From: Stentor coeruleus
Taxonomy: Eukaryota > Ciliophora > Heterotrichea > Heterotrichida > Stentoridae
Length of the DNA: 47,036 nucleotides
Assembly (NCBI GenBank): GCA_001970955.1
Contig: MPUH01000540.1
Location: 1 to 47,036, forward strand
Direction of reading: 5' to 3'
Positions within the stretch are counted from its first letter, which is position 1. Every line of letters starts with the position of its first letter. Positions 30,002 to 39,738 of the stretch are shown piece by piece. The position numbers were made by a program, and so were the translations under genes. The notes beneath the pieces are model-generated. The model was not told the DNA's origin, searched no databases, and worked only from the letters and a program-made list of their open reading frames with translations.

Positions 30002-30533
30002 ATGTATAAATTTGCTCGCTTTTTTCATCTGCGACCTCAATTACAATCTACGAAGCCCCATACTTCTCAGCTCTCAACTCCATAGAAAGAAATTTTATCA
30101 CTGAAGCTATTAGCATCCTAAAAGATAAATATCATGTCTTTATACCTTTTTATCTTGAATCTTGGCTTACAAGAGTAGAAAAAAAATTCATCGCCAAAAT
30201 GGAACTGATTCCAAGAAAAATACTGAGATTAACATCATTACAACTAGGAAGCCTTGACACTCATATAATCCCATTAGAAAATCTAGTCCTAGTAACCCAA
30301 TCGACTATGAAATTGCCCATATGGGTGGAAAGCTATGTAAACCCGTAGAATTCATGGATTTAGACATGGTTTACCTAAACAAACCTGAAGCTGATTTTTT
30401 TGTGTTTGATAAAGAAGGCAAATGGTCTGAAGAAGTAGTGAATCATCCAGTTTTATCTTTATCCAAGACTTTTAATGAGCATATATGGTACGATTTCACC
30501 TATGCTCCAAAAGTTGATGCAACAGGAAGGTAA
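30002..30533 (+). CDS. Probable mitochondrial protein, reading frame broken by two single-base shifts
   Basis: Three overlapping frames together make one plausible protein of about 177 residues. The start MYKFARFF looks like a mitochondrial presequence. After the six-T run at 30020-30025 coding moves to a second frame (SITIYEAPYFSAL, then YLESWLTRVEKKF and LRLTSLQLGSLDTHIIPLEN). Around 30310-30345 it moves again, to the frame ending EVVNHPVLSLSKTFNEHIWY. Both shifts are in the sense of one missing base, and neither fits a 15-16 nt intron. Sequencing or assembly error in homopolymers is likely; a young pseudogene is the alternative. The layout recalls small TMEM70/TMEM186-type mitochondrial proteins, but this is a weak impression. 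Confidence 0.5.
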
Positions 30534-30637
30534 CATATACCCATGGGACTAAACCCTAAGACTAGTTATTTCAATCAAAATTTTTTAATTAAAGCTCAAT
30601 AGTTCTTTATATCCTTCAAAATCTGATAATATTAAAA

Positions 30638-32845
30638 ATGAACCAGAGATATTTAGAAGAGACATGGATGAGATTAGAAACTGCACTTGGAGATGATACA
30701 AAAAGAGCACAATCGCATAGAATATCCATAAGAACCGTAAATACAAGCCGATTAACAAGTTTTCGATTAAATTCAGCTAGTTTTAGATCAACAAAAGAAC
30801 CGATTTCTGTAAATCAGCTGAAAAAAATTTATAAAGCAAAATGCGATGATATACGGATACCTGTATTACCTGACCAAGAATCTCGTTTCATTACTTTTTG
30901 TGTTAATAATTTCAAGAACCGCCATTTTCATATGAAGGAAGCTGGATTAGCTCTGCAATCAGCATATGTTATAGGTAGGGTATTAAAAACTTCAAATTTC
31001 GCATATGTGGATTTGTCGAAAAACAGTTTATCTTGTGAAGGGGTTTTTGTGTTGTTAAAAGAAATAAGTGACTCTCAAACTATTGTGCATTTGGATCTGA
31101 GTAATAATGAAATCACCCCTGAAGGTTTTGATAATATTGCTAAGATTTTAAGCTATCATCCTTCTATTATTAGTGTTGATTTTTCTTCTTATGAAGGTTT
31201 ACATCGTAATCGTTTGAGTAATAGTGGGGCTATGAGTTTATGTCAAGCTTTAACATGTAATCCATTATTACAGTTTATAGGGTTGTCAGGTACAGGGCTT
31301 AGTGATGGTATAGAATTTATAGCTCAAGGGATTACTGAAAATTATAATTTAGTCAGTTTGGACCTAAGCAATAATGCTCTTAATGGTAAAATGATGGAAT
31401 GTCTGACTAAAGCTGTTGTAAAAACAGAACTGAAAATACTTAACTTGGGCTTCAATAAAATCTGTGATGAAGGGTGTGAGTTTATATCAAATATGATCCT
31501 TGGAGCATATGAAGCTGCATGTCCATTAATAAACTTGAATATTTCTCATAATGGAATAGCTTCAAAAGGTGCTGGGAAAATATTCCATTCACTAAGACTA
31601 AACATATTAATCAAAGATTTCAACATATCCAACAATCAGTTTCAACAAGGACTTACTACATTTTTTACCACATTTTTCTCAGACAACTGTGTAATGAAAA
31701 GTTTAAATTTATCAAACTGTGGTATTAAATCAGATCATTTGCAAAACGTTTCAGATGGGTTGATTAAAAATACAAAACTTGAGAATTTAATATTATCACA
31801 TAATAAAATCGAAGATACTGGAGCACAACATATAGCTTTTGGATTAACAAAAAACACTGGATTAAAAAGCATTGACTTAAGTAGTTGTGCAATTAAAGGA
31901 CAAGGAGTTCTTTCTATAGCAAAATCACTTCGTAACAACTTTACTTTAAACTCAATCAACCTTAAAGATAATTCAGTAAAAGATGACTCTGGGGAGATTT
32001 TTGTAGAAATCACAAGGCTTAATAAAAACTTTTTATCTGTAAACCTTGACCTAAACCCTGTAAACCTAAAATTCGTTGAAAGCATCAAACTAAATCTTAA
32101 AGAAAACCGCCGTTTGTATAAAAAAATGCAAATCCCAAAAATCCGCGAAGAGATCGATCGTATGCGTATCCCTATTGAAACCTATGAAAACTTAAACGTA
32201 AAAAATCGTTTGAGGCTAGAAAAAAAAGCTGAAATCGAGCGTCGGCACGAAATCCACGATGAGAGTTTTGAAGAAGTTAAAGAAAAAGAGCAGAAAAAAA
32301 CCCAGGCTATGGTCCAAGAACACAAAATCCTCAGAGAAAAAAACGTCGAATTAGCTTTAGCAATTGATGCTACACAAAGCGAAACAATAGTAAAACATAT
32401 ACAGAAAACCCGTGTACAAAATGAAAGAAAAGTCGAAGAAATGAATTTAAAACTAAGGATTACAGATATAGAAATAGAAAAAAATGGGAAAAAATGTAAA
32501 ATCTACATAGTAAATTCTACTAAAGAAGTTAATGAAGCTAAGAAAAATACTGTGAATTCTGCTTTGGCTGAATATCGTGACAAGTATCAAGAACAAGAAA
32601 TGGGTCGACGAGCTTTAGAAAGAACCCTAACTAATCTGAAATCCTTACTTGAAGAACAAAAACGCCAAATAGAAACTTTGAAAACATGTAAAACCATGGC
32701 AAATCTCAGACCATCAAAATCAAATCGTATCCCAGCAGAGTTCTTAGCATCAGAAAAACTAGCGATGAATAAGAAAAAATACTCACCTAAGAAAAAACAA
32801 AAACCTTTGCTGAAAACTCAAAGGTCAAGTTCTGCTACTAAATAA
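30638..32845 (+). CDS. Leucine-rich repeat protein with long C-terminal coiled coil
   Basis: 735 residues, single exon. A basic Ser/Thr-rich N-terminus (to about 75) is followed by at least a dozen ribonuclease-inhibitor-type LRRs (about 95-480), for example VHLDLSNNEITPEGFDNIAK, VSLDLSNNALNG, LKILNLGFNKICDEG and LKSIDLSSCAIKGQG. From about 510 to 690 it is charged and helical (EIDRMRIP, EVKEKEQKKTQAMVQEHKIL), with a basic disordered tail. LRR/coiled-coil proteins of this layout are common in ciliary and basal-body complexes, such as dynein regulatory complex or LRRC74-like proteins; that location is inference. It starts 104 bp after the preceding gene. Confidence 0.85.
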   Translation: MNQRYLEETWMRLETALGDDTKRAQSHRISIRTVNTSRLTSFRLNSASFRSTKEPISVNQLKKIYKAKCDDIRIPVLPDQESRFITFCVNNFKNRHFHMKEAGLALQSAYVIGRVLKTSNFAYVDLSKNSLSCEGVFVLLKEISDSQTIVHLDLSNNEITPEGFDNIAKILSYHPSIISVDFSSYEGLHRNRLSNSGAMSLCQALTCNPLLQFIGLSGTGLSDGIEFIAQGITENYNLVSLDLSNNALNGKMMECLTKAVVKTELKILNLGFNKICDEGCEFISNMILGAYEAACPLINLNISHNGIASKGAGKIFHSLRLNILIKDFNISNNQFQQGLTTFFTTFFSDNCVMKSLNLSNCGIKSDHLQNVSDGLIKNTKLENLILSHNKIEDTGAQHIAFGLTKNTGLKSIDLSSCAIKGQGVLSIAKSLRNNFTLNSINLKDNSVKDDSGEIFVEITRLNKNFLSVNLDLNPVNLKFVESIKLNLKENRRLYKKMQIPKIREEIDRMRIPIETYENLNVKNRLRLEKKAEIERRHEIHDESFEEVKEKEQKKTQAMVQEHKILREKNVELALAIDATQSETIVKHIQKTRVQNERKVEEMNLKLRITDIEIEKNGKKCKIYIVNSTKEVNEAKKNTVNSALAEYRDKYQEQEMGRRALERTLTNLKSLLEEQKRQIETLKTCKTMANLRPSKSNRIPAEFLASEKLAMNKKKYSPKKKQKPLLKTQRSSSATK

Positions 32846-33025
32846 GTTTTATATGATTAAATACGATTTACCCTTTGCGATTTTTTTATTGTTTATGTTT
32901 TGCTTTGCAATTTTATTATAACATCAACATTTTGACTACTTGAATTAATTGTATTGATGAGTTTTTTATATAATAATTGATGATGGGCTATTATTAAATT
33001 TTACTTTGTTTGAGTTGTTGAAATT

Positions 33026-33280
33026 TTATTTTCTTGGTATGTTGCAGATTAATAAAACCCCTGCTGCTGATTGGTAATAAGAAGGGCTATGATTTTGAAA
33101 TATGGTAATGTCTCTGTCCTGATTTTGAGTTTGATTTTTATTCATTAGTATCGATGATTTTAACCAGAGTTTTACACCGATTATCAGGTTGTGTTTACTA
33201 TGAAAGCCTTACTGATGAAACTTAAGAATTAATCATGATTTACCCATAGCTGTATCACCTATGATAATACATTTATATTC
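33026..33280 (-). pseudogene. Decayed Rab GTPase pseudogene (Rab2/4/14-like)
   Basis: Read on the minus strand in a single frame from 33280 this gives EYKCIIIGDTAMGKS, then TGA in place of the expected Cys, then LILKFH, another stop in place of the expected acidic/Lys turn, GFHSKHNLIIGVKLWLKSS, a decayed G3 region, SYYQSAAGVLLICNIPRK, and a stop. These match the Rab pattern KYIIIGDTGVGKSCLL, TIGVEFG, SYYRGAAGALLVYDI in order and nearly in spacing. The WDTAGQE box is lost and two in-frame stops interrupt it. Weak similarity may continue left to about 32950. No intron of 15-16 nt removes the stops. Confidence 0.8.
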
Positions 33281-33459
33281 TTAGATATGAGATAGTTTTT
33301 AAAAAAAATCAGTATTGCACATTCTAGGGAAATCTGCATATAACCTAATAATAATCTCTCTGATTTTTTGATTTTATACTAAAACAATATAAAATACACC
33401 AAAACCACAATTTTATTCTAAACGAGCTATACTAAGAATACAATGCATTAATTATTATG

Positions 33460-34221
33460 CTAAGATTTTTCATCCAAAGAATCAAGTGGCATAAGGAAAA
33501 CTTCATCAGGGAGATTAGGTGAGTCAAGCCATGCAAACTCCATAGGTGCTTCTTCATAAACAATCGGATAAACAGGTGTGGGTAGGTCAATCTGGTGTCC
33601 ATGAACAACAAACTCGCAATCCCTATAACTAAAATCCTCATCAAAATCAGGTGGCGAGCAAGGCATAGCAGGAAAACAGTCAAAAAACTCTTCTTGACTC
33701 TTAGCAAATTCCTGATCCTCTCTTTTCTTATGCTTTTTCTTCAACCCAATCAACACACTAGAAGCTAAATGAGAACAATGTTTTTTCAATTGATCCTTAG
33801 TACTATCCATACCTTTAAGTAATCGATATTGTTTTCTTAATGTTGAATAGAAATGGTTTTTAATAGCATTATCTGTTCTTCCAGTTAAGTAGTTTGAAAT
33901 CTCAGCCCATTTATTGCCAAGTTTCGCATGTATGGAAAACAGAGTGATTTCTTCATCTAAACTCCAGCCATCTTTGTTGATACCAGGATTTAAATGATTA
34001 TGCCATCGTTCTCTACATTGTTTACCTGTTCTTGTAGCATTAGGGAAAATCTCATTAAGTTTTTCAGCAATCACAGTCCATTGTTTTGTCCCATTTCCTT
34101 CAACAAGTTTCCTCATAGACTCATCTTCTTTACAAGTCCAAGGTCTTCGTTTCTCCTTTCTAGACCGAGAACTCTTAGTATAAGCTCGAACTTTCTTGTG
34201 GGCTTGAGCGACCATAGGCAT
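33460..34221 (-). CDS. R2R3-MYB DNA-binding protein
   Basis: 253 residues. After a basic leader, repeat R2 (RRPWTCKEDESMRKLVEG, WTVIAEKL, RTGKQCRERWHNHLNP) and repeat R3 (GWSLDEEITLFSIHAKLGNK, WAEISNYLTGRTDNAIKNHF) are complete, with the regularly spaced Trp residues and the recognition helices of c-Myb-type proteins. R2 carries a short insertion (NEIFPNAT) before its third helix. The acidic, Pro-rich C-terminal half could be an activation region (inference). Nuclear transcription factor. Only 98 bp separate it from the TTLL gene upstream of which it is not; both are on the minus strand with MYB downstream of TTLL. Confidence 0.93.
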   Translation of the reverse strand: MPMVAQAHKKVRAYTKSSRSRKEKRRPWTCKEDESMRKLVEGNGTKQWTVIAEKLNEIFPNATRTGKQCRERWHNHLNPGINKDGWSLDEEITLFSIHAKLGNKWAEISNYLTGRTDNAIKNHFYSTLRKQYRLLKGMDSTKDQLKKHCSHLASSVLIGLKKKHKKREDQEFAKSQEEFFDCFPAMPCSPPDFDEDFSYRDCEFVVHGHQIDLPTPVYPIVYEEAPMEFAWLDSPNLPDEVFLMPLDSLDEKS

Positions 34222-34319
34222 ATTTTTATATAAACTTTCCTCAGAAACAGCTTAAAAATGCTTTTAAGTGAGGCTAAAAACACATAAAAAAAGAAACAAA
34301 TTTTTTACTAAGAATTTAC

Positions 34320-36149
34320 TTAAACAGTGATGTTGTTTAATTCCCGAATATTCCTATTAGGTTTACAGTCGCTTCCTCGTGGATGGGCTTGGGTGAATTT
34401 CGGTGAAAAATCAAAAGTCTTTGGGATGACGTAGTTGCCTTGAGAAATTTCTGTTTTTTTAACAACTTTCAGGTTTTTTAATGGTTTGTTTGACAACTCT
34501 GCCCCACGGAGCATTGATATAGCTAGTCTTCGATCTCTTAATATTTCTTCGATATGTTTATAATAAACAAGGTCTTTAACATCTCCTGTTGATGGGGTAA
34601 TTTTGTATAGACGGAGTATTTTTTTAATTGCTTCATTGTCGTAATCTATAGAATCAGCCATATCTTCAGGACCTTCTGGAGGTGGGTTTTGTTGAAGATT
34701 CGCTAGTTTTTGAAGGCTGGTTGCTGATAAGGTTAGAGGACGTTTAGGTGCTGATGATGTTGGTTTTGGCTTGGATATTGACTTTACTTGAGAAGGTTGT
34801 TTGTGGATTTCCTCAGGTTTTTTCTTAGGGAAATGTCCTGATATATCAGACCACAACTGATTTGCTGCACTTAAATAAGTGTCGTATTTTTCTCTGTTCT
34901 CAGCAGGGTACAGTTTTTTAAACCCTCCCAAATGCGAGTTTTCCCATTTCTCTCTTCTCTCAATCGCTTCTCTAGCTTTTTCCATTTTCTCCTCCCTAGT
35001 CTCTTTATTCGCTTTACAAGAAAAAGTCCTTCTTTGAACTTCGTTTTTTTTATTCTGATAATAATTCTTCCTATCCCTCACCCTCGACCCCAACAGCATC
35101 AAACTTTCTCTTATCAGCCTGTGTTTAATTTTCCAATCCAATGGACTATCCGTACTAAAAGATGGCGAATGATTAACTTCTAATAGCACAGGATTAAGAT
35201 TGCTATCAATAATTATATCAAATCCCAACAACTCAAAACACATACTATTAGTAAAATCCTCAGGCTGACAAGTTTTATAAACATGAGCTACCGAAGGTTG
35301 TACAGAACATAAAGTTTTCAATATAATATCTTCGATTTTTCCTTTAAGTTCTTCAATATCCTTACCTTGGGTTTTTAAATACTCATATGTAGATTTCAAG
35401 CTTCTTTTATGTCCTATATTATCAACATTTGAATCTGAATTAAACTGGAACTTAGGATTGTTTTTATTAATTGCATAATTAGTCAAATGCATACATAAGT
35501 CATTGAAATTTGCATTATTAGGATTGCTATAAACTTCAGTTGCTAACCTAGTCAACCCATCTTCATGAAGAAATACCCTTAAAGGATTACAACCAGTCAC
35601 TAAAACATAAATTCTTAAATCAAATTTTAGACCTTCAATTAAACATGGTTCACTAAGATATTCTTGAACAACATACCTTTCACTTATGTTTATATCTTCT
35701 AAACGTTTTATAAGGAAAATACCTCTACCTTGACTTGAAGCTTCAGGTTTGACTATGAAAATTTTCTTTTTGTTTATATGTTGTTTAAAGTCAATATAAT
35801 CACCAGGAAGAACCCAGGTTTTAGGGAAATAATTGTATTCATTTGGGAAAAGCTTAAACATTTTATTTAGGTTCCAGGCTAGATAGTTTTTTTTGCATAT
35901 CCCATGCATTCCTGGGAAGTGGTTTATTTTTTGATAGGCTTTCATTTTTGATAGTTTGTCGGTTGTGATGTAATTGTCGGTCCAAGTTATGTCCCAGTCA
36001 TCGTTTTCATTTTCTGATATTCGCCAGGATAGAGTTTCTACAACGACGTTTTTTATAACTTCGTATTCTGTGTCTAAAATGTTGCATATGATTCTAGCTT
36101 TTCTTAGTGGAGCTTTTGGGAATTCTGTTTCTTGCAAGTCAAGTGACAT
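34320..36149 (-). CDS. Tubulin tyrosine ligase-like protein, TTLL6/13-type polyglutamylase
   Basis: 609 residues, single exon. The TTL domain spans about residues 18-370. Family landmarks: KINHFPGMHGICKKNYLAWN, PKTWVLPGDY, ATP-binding KPEASSQGRGIFL, FDLRIYVLVTGCNPLR, CMHLTNYAINK and GFDIIIDSNLNPVLLEVNHS. A basic helical region follows (370-420, the microtubule-binding kind seen in TTLL6/7/13), then a Ser/Pro-rich tail. The enzymes add glutamate side chains to tubulin tails on cilia and cortical microtubules. TTLL6/13 is the best fit; TTLL4/5/7 cannot be excluded by eye. Divergent partner: the TTLL3/8-like gene at 37048. Confidence 0.9.
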   Translation of the reverse strand: MSLDLQETEFPKAPLRKARIICNILDTEYEVIKNVVVETLSWRISENENDDWDITWTDNYITTDKLSKMKAYQKINHFPGMHGICKKNYLAWNLNKMFKLFPNEYNYFPKTWVLPGDYIDFKQHINKKKIFIVKPEASSQGRGIFLIKRLEDINISERYVVQEYLSEPCLIEGLKFDLRIYVLVTGCNPLRVFLHEDGLTRLATEVYSNPNNANFNDLCMHLTNYAINKNNPKFQFNSDSNVDNIGHKRSLKSTYEYLKTQGKDIEELKGKIEDIILKTLCSVQPSVAHVYKTCQPEDFTNSMCFELLGFDIIIDSNLNPVLLEVNHSPSFSTDSPLDWKIKHRLIRESLMLLGSRVRDRKNYYQNKKNEVQRRTFSCKANKETREEKMEKAREAIERREKWENSHLGGFKKLYPAENREKYDTYLSAANQLWSDISGHFPKKKPEEIHKQPSQVKSISKPKPTSSAPKRPLTLSATSLQKLANLQQNPPPEGPEDMADSIDYDNEAIKKILRLYKITPSTGDVKDLVYYKHIEEILRDRRLAISMLRGAELSNKPLKNLKVVKKTEISQGNYVIPKTFDFSPKFTQAHPRGSDCKPNRNIRELNNITV

Positions 36150-37047
36150 GATGTTAATTACTAAGAATAAAATTACAAGAAAAGTGGAAAAGTGGATTTA
36201 ATTTAATACTGGGGATATGATTACGTTAAAAAAATACCTTTGGGTAGGCTGAAAAATAGGTGAGGTGTTTGTGGGATTTTTTGGATGCTGTGGGGAAGAT
36301 TGGATTTTGTGATTGATGGGTGTTGAATAGGGTGATTGCTGGAGATATTTTGTATGATTAGTATAAAATTGGAATTTTATGAAAGAGTTTTAAATTTTGG
36401 GAAACTGGAGATGTGAAGATTGAGTTTTTTTGATAGGATTTAAAAGAAGTAGTGAGAGGATGTAAGATGAGAATTAAAATGGTATATAAAAATATTTTGA
36501 TTATGTAAATTATTTATTTAGATATGAAATAGATGATGTTGAAAACAAACAGATTTTTGGATTAGAAAATTATTTTATGATAATGGTTTTGCTTGTAAGG
36601 AATGCGACTATTAGATTAGGTTAGGAAAATATTGGTTTCTATATAAATAAAAGAACTTTTAATAAATCAAATTAGTTTAGTGAAAAACAAAATTGAAGAT
36701 AAAATTCATCATATAATATATACTAAAACATACGATAGAAATTTATTGTCAAACTGATAAAAAGACTGAAATCTTTACCGAAATCCAAACTAAAGGAAAT
36801 AATATTTTATAACTCAGAATATAAATAAATACTAAATCAATAAAACAAGGGAAAACATAAATTTATTGGCAGATGCACAAAAAATGCCATTCCCTATCAC
36901 AACATTAAAATCACAATCCAAAAATCCCTTCTTTTTCATATTCCAATTCCAAAATCTCTATTTTTCAACTTCCACAAAACTAAATTTTCCCTCTTCTTCC
37001 TTCAAAAAAAAAAAAACTACATATTTCTTCATATCAAAATTTATAAC
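36150..37047. other. Divergent intergenic region between two TTLL genes
   Basis: About 900 bp. The + strand is G/T-rich from 36190 to about 36630 and C/A-rich and G-poor from about 36720 to 37047, so each TTLL gene has the usual upstream skew on its own coding strand. No ORF. Confidence 0.6.
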
Positions 37048-39249
37048 ATGGAAGATACCATAGAAATTGATCGATACCGTACCTTATCTCAAAATATTTC
37101 TCCAAAATCCAACATCAAGCCTCGCAATTCCTCAACTGAAACCCCAACACCCTTTCGTTTATCCCAAGAAAACAAATCTTCCTTAGGTCATAAAAATTTC
37201 TCATTCAAAAAATCCCAAAGAAAACTCATTTCCTCAAATTCCCAATCCGAAAGCAAAAAACATCCAAAAGAAAACGACCTTGAATCTATTGAAGAAGGTA
37301 AAAATCTTAAAGCTTTTTATAGGTCAAGATATGTTACTCTAATCAAATCCTTACAAGAAACCAACAAGCAAAAAGTTATACAAAAAGAACAGGAAATGCT
37401 AAAAATCAAGAAGAAAAAAGACAAACTAAAAGATGAGCTTGGTTTAAAAAACATCAAAGCGAAATTCAATATAATTCCTCAAGACGAAGAGGAAATAAAA
37501 GTCGAACGCAGAGAAAAAAAAGAAAAAACTGAACTGGAGCCTGTGAAAAATGAAGACCAGAAAGTCCGTCGAGACAATGCTTCGAAAATCTTAAGAAGAG
37601 CCCAGGAACACTTACAGAAAATCACTGAAAAAAGGACTGAGGAACAAAAAAAGGAAGAGGAAGAAAGGGTTAAAGAACAAAAGCTTAGACTTGCTTTAAA
37701 AGAAGCTGTGTTAGGGAAAACACAAGATGAAGGAGAAATAGAAATGAAAAAATCTGAAAAACCTTTATCGCATTCTAAGAAAATCACAATTACTGATATG
37801 AGTATTTTTAAGAAAAAATATAAACTTTTAGATACAGATAAAGTGTTTATAATAGTTGGGTGTTATCCTGATATAAGAAAAGCACTTAAAACACGTGGAG
37901 GTTGGTATGAAAATCTTGACGTAACAAGCCCATGTTTTGATTTGAAATGGACAGTTCGAAGAAAAGATATTGATTTTGATAATCTTAAAGACTATCAACT
38001 TTGTAATCATTTTGATAAAAGCACGATGATCACAACAAAAGTTGGCCTTTGTCATAGTCTCCGTAATTTGATTTGGTTTAACTCAGTTGATATTGACACT
38101 TTTTACCCCAGATGTTTTGATTTAAGTGAAAATGCGGAACGTGAAGATTTTTATACTGAATTCAAAGCTTTAAGGGCTGAAGCAATACTTAAACTTGCGG
38201 CAAATGGGGCGAGAATGTCGAGAAAAGTGTTAAATACAGCATTGAAAGTTTGTGTTAAAAGATTGAGAGACCTGGATGATTTGATTGATGATCCGAATAT
38301 TAAAAATTGGGAACTTGTAAGCGATAAGGAATGGGAGATAATTTCAGGACCATTAACAGGAGGTAAAGAAGAAGTAAGTGATTTAAATGACCAAGTTAGG
38401 ACAGTTTTATCACGACTTTCTAATAAATACCCTCAGTTTACAATTAATGGGGTGAATAATATTTGGATATTAAAACCAGCAGGGTTATCAAGAGGTCGTG
38501 GGATAGAATTGTATAACCATTTAGATGAAATAAAAGATAAAATGCAAAAAGAAGGACAGTGGGTAATGCAAAAGTACATAGAATGTCCTTTATTAGTTAA
38601 AAAAAAAAAGTTTGATATTAGACAATGGGTACTCGTAACATCATGGAACCCTTTAACTGCTTGGTTTTACGACAAATGCTATCTGCGTTTTGGTGTTGAA
38701 GACTATTCTATAGATGATTTAAAAAACAAATTCGTCCATTTGACAAATAATTCAATACAAAAGTATTCAGATAAATTCGAAAAATCAGATATTGAAGGGA
38801 ATATGTGGCACTCAGACCAATTCTCAGATTATTTGAGGAATATAGAAGGACATGATATATGGGAAGATACAATAAAACCTGGTATTAAAAAAATAATAAC
38901 ACATAGTTTAGAATGTGTTCAGGATATGGTTGATGGAAGAAAAGGATCTTGTGAACTTTATGGATATGATATTATGCTTGATGATCAGTATAATCCATGG
39001 CTTATTGAAATCAACTGTAGTCCAGCTATGGATTATTCAACATCTATTACTGAGTATATGGTTAAAGAAGTTATGGATGATACAATTAAAATTATGATTG
39101 ATTATTATTATGCTCCATGGAATAAAAAATCAACTGTGGATACTGGAGACTTTGTCCTTTTGGTAAAATCAGAACAAACTGTGGATAGACCGATACAGTC
39201 ATTTGGGTTGACACTTTTGTGTCAAGGTAAGGCAATTAAGTCAACTTAA
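37048..39249 (+). CDS. Tubulin glycine ligase, TTLL3/8-type
   Basis: 733 residues, single exon. The N-terminal 230 residues are charged, disordered or coiled coil. The TTLL domain follows: KTRGGWYEN, NHFDKSTMITTKVGLCHSLR, IWILKPAGLSRGRGIE, KFDIRQWVLVTSWNPLTAWF, HLTNNSIQKYS, MWHSDQFSDYL, ELYGYDIMLD and PWLIEINCSPAMDYS. The last segments and the RGGW and MWHS elements are typical of the TTLL3/8 glycylases, which initiate glycine side chains on axonemal tubulin. The ATP-grasp residues are intact. It lies head to head with a glutamylase-type TTLL. Confidence 0.92.
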   Translation: MEDTIEIDRYRTLSQNISPKSNIKPRNSSTETPTPFRLSQENKSSLGHKNFSFKKSQRKLISSNSQSESKKHPKENDLESIEEGKNLKAFYRSRYVTLIKSLQETNKQKVIQKEQEMLKIKKKKDKLKDELGLKNIKAKFNIIPQDEEEIKVERREKKEKTELEPVKNEDQKVRRDNASKILRRAQEHLQKITEKRTEEQKKEEEERVKEQKLRLALKEAVLGKTQDEGEIEMKKSEKPLSHSKKITITDMSIFKKKYKLLDTDKVFIIVGCYPDIRKALKTRGGWYENLDVTSPCFDLKWTVRRKDIDFDNLKDYQLCNHFDKSTMITTKVGLCHSLRNLIWFNSVDIDTFYPRCFDLSENAEREDFYTEFKALRAEAILKLAANGARMSRKVLNTALKVCVKRLRDLDDLIDDPNIKNWELVSDKEWEIISGPLTGGKEEVSDLNDQVRTVLSRLSNKYPQFTINGVNNIWILKPAGLSRGRGIELYNHLDEIKDKMQKEGQWVMQKYIECPLLVKKKKFDIRQWVLVTSWNPLTAWFYDKCYLRFGVEDYSIDDLKNKFVHLTNNSIQKYSDKFEKSDIEGNMWHSDQFSDYLRNIEGHDIWEDTIKPGIKKIITHSLECVQDMVDGRKGSCELYGYDIMLDDQYNPWLIEINCSPAMDYSTSITEYMVKEVMDDTIKIMIDYYYAPWNKKSTVDTGDFVLLVKSEQTVDRPIQSFGLTLLCQGKAIKST

Positions 39250-39449
39250 TGTAGAAACCTTAATAATCACAACAAATTTCACCTGAGAAATCATTAAATC
39301 TACTAAAATATATAATCTGTATTATTACTAATTCACTTACACATTTTTATGATTATTTAATCACAAAAATAACTCTAATTCCTATATTATATAAAGTTAT
39401 TTTATATAGAATCTAAATATCATAATAAAAATTCATTATTCATTAAGTA
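39250..39449. other. Short intergenic, C/A-rich on the + strand
   Basis: Directly after a + gene a G-rich flank would be expected. The C/A-rich composition instead suggests the downstream side of a minus-strand transcript. Confidence 0.35.
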
Positions 39450-39605
39450 TTAATATTTTTTAATTTTCTTCATGAAAGTGACTGTACAACAGGCATGAGG
39501 CCTTTTATTTTTTCTAAATAAATGCTCGAAAAGTCTGATTATTTTATGGTGATAACTAAGGGAACCAAGAGATTCTTCCAAAACTATTTGGAGCTCTATA
39601 CCCAT
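39450..39605 (-). CDS. Possible small protein of about 51 residues
   Basis: ORF from ATG at 39605 to TAA at 39450, starting MGIELQIVLEESLGSLSYHH and ending with a basic tail; residues include a Cys pair (HACCTV). Its base composition is clearly more GC-rich than its flanks, and the C-rich left flank matches the end of a minus-strand gene. No family recognised; a coding relic is equally possible. Confidence 0.3.
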   Translation of the reverse strand: MGIELQIVLEESLGSLSYHHKIIRLFEHLFRKNKRPHACCTVTFMKKIKKY

Positions 39606-39738
39606 CTTGACATTAAAAACATATTTCAATATTTATCATTAAGTTTACAATATTAACTCAACATAATAAAAAAGTTCTTATCTTCTCAACAATAATTCAA
39701 GTTATAAAAGTAATACTTATAATCTATCTAGATAATCA

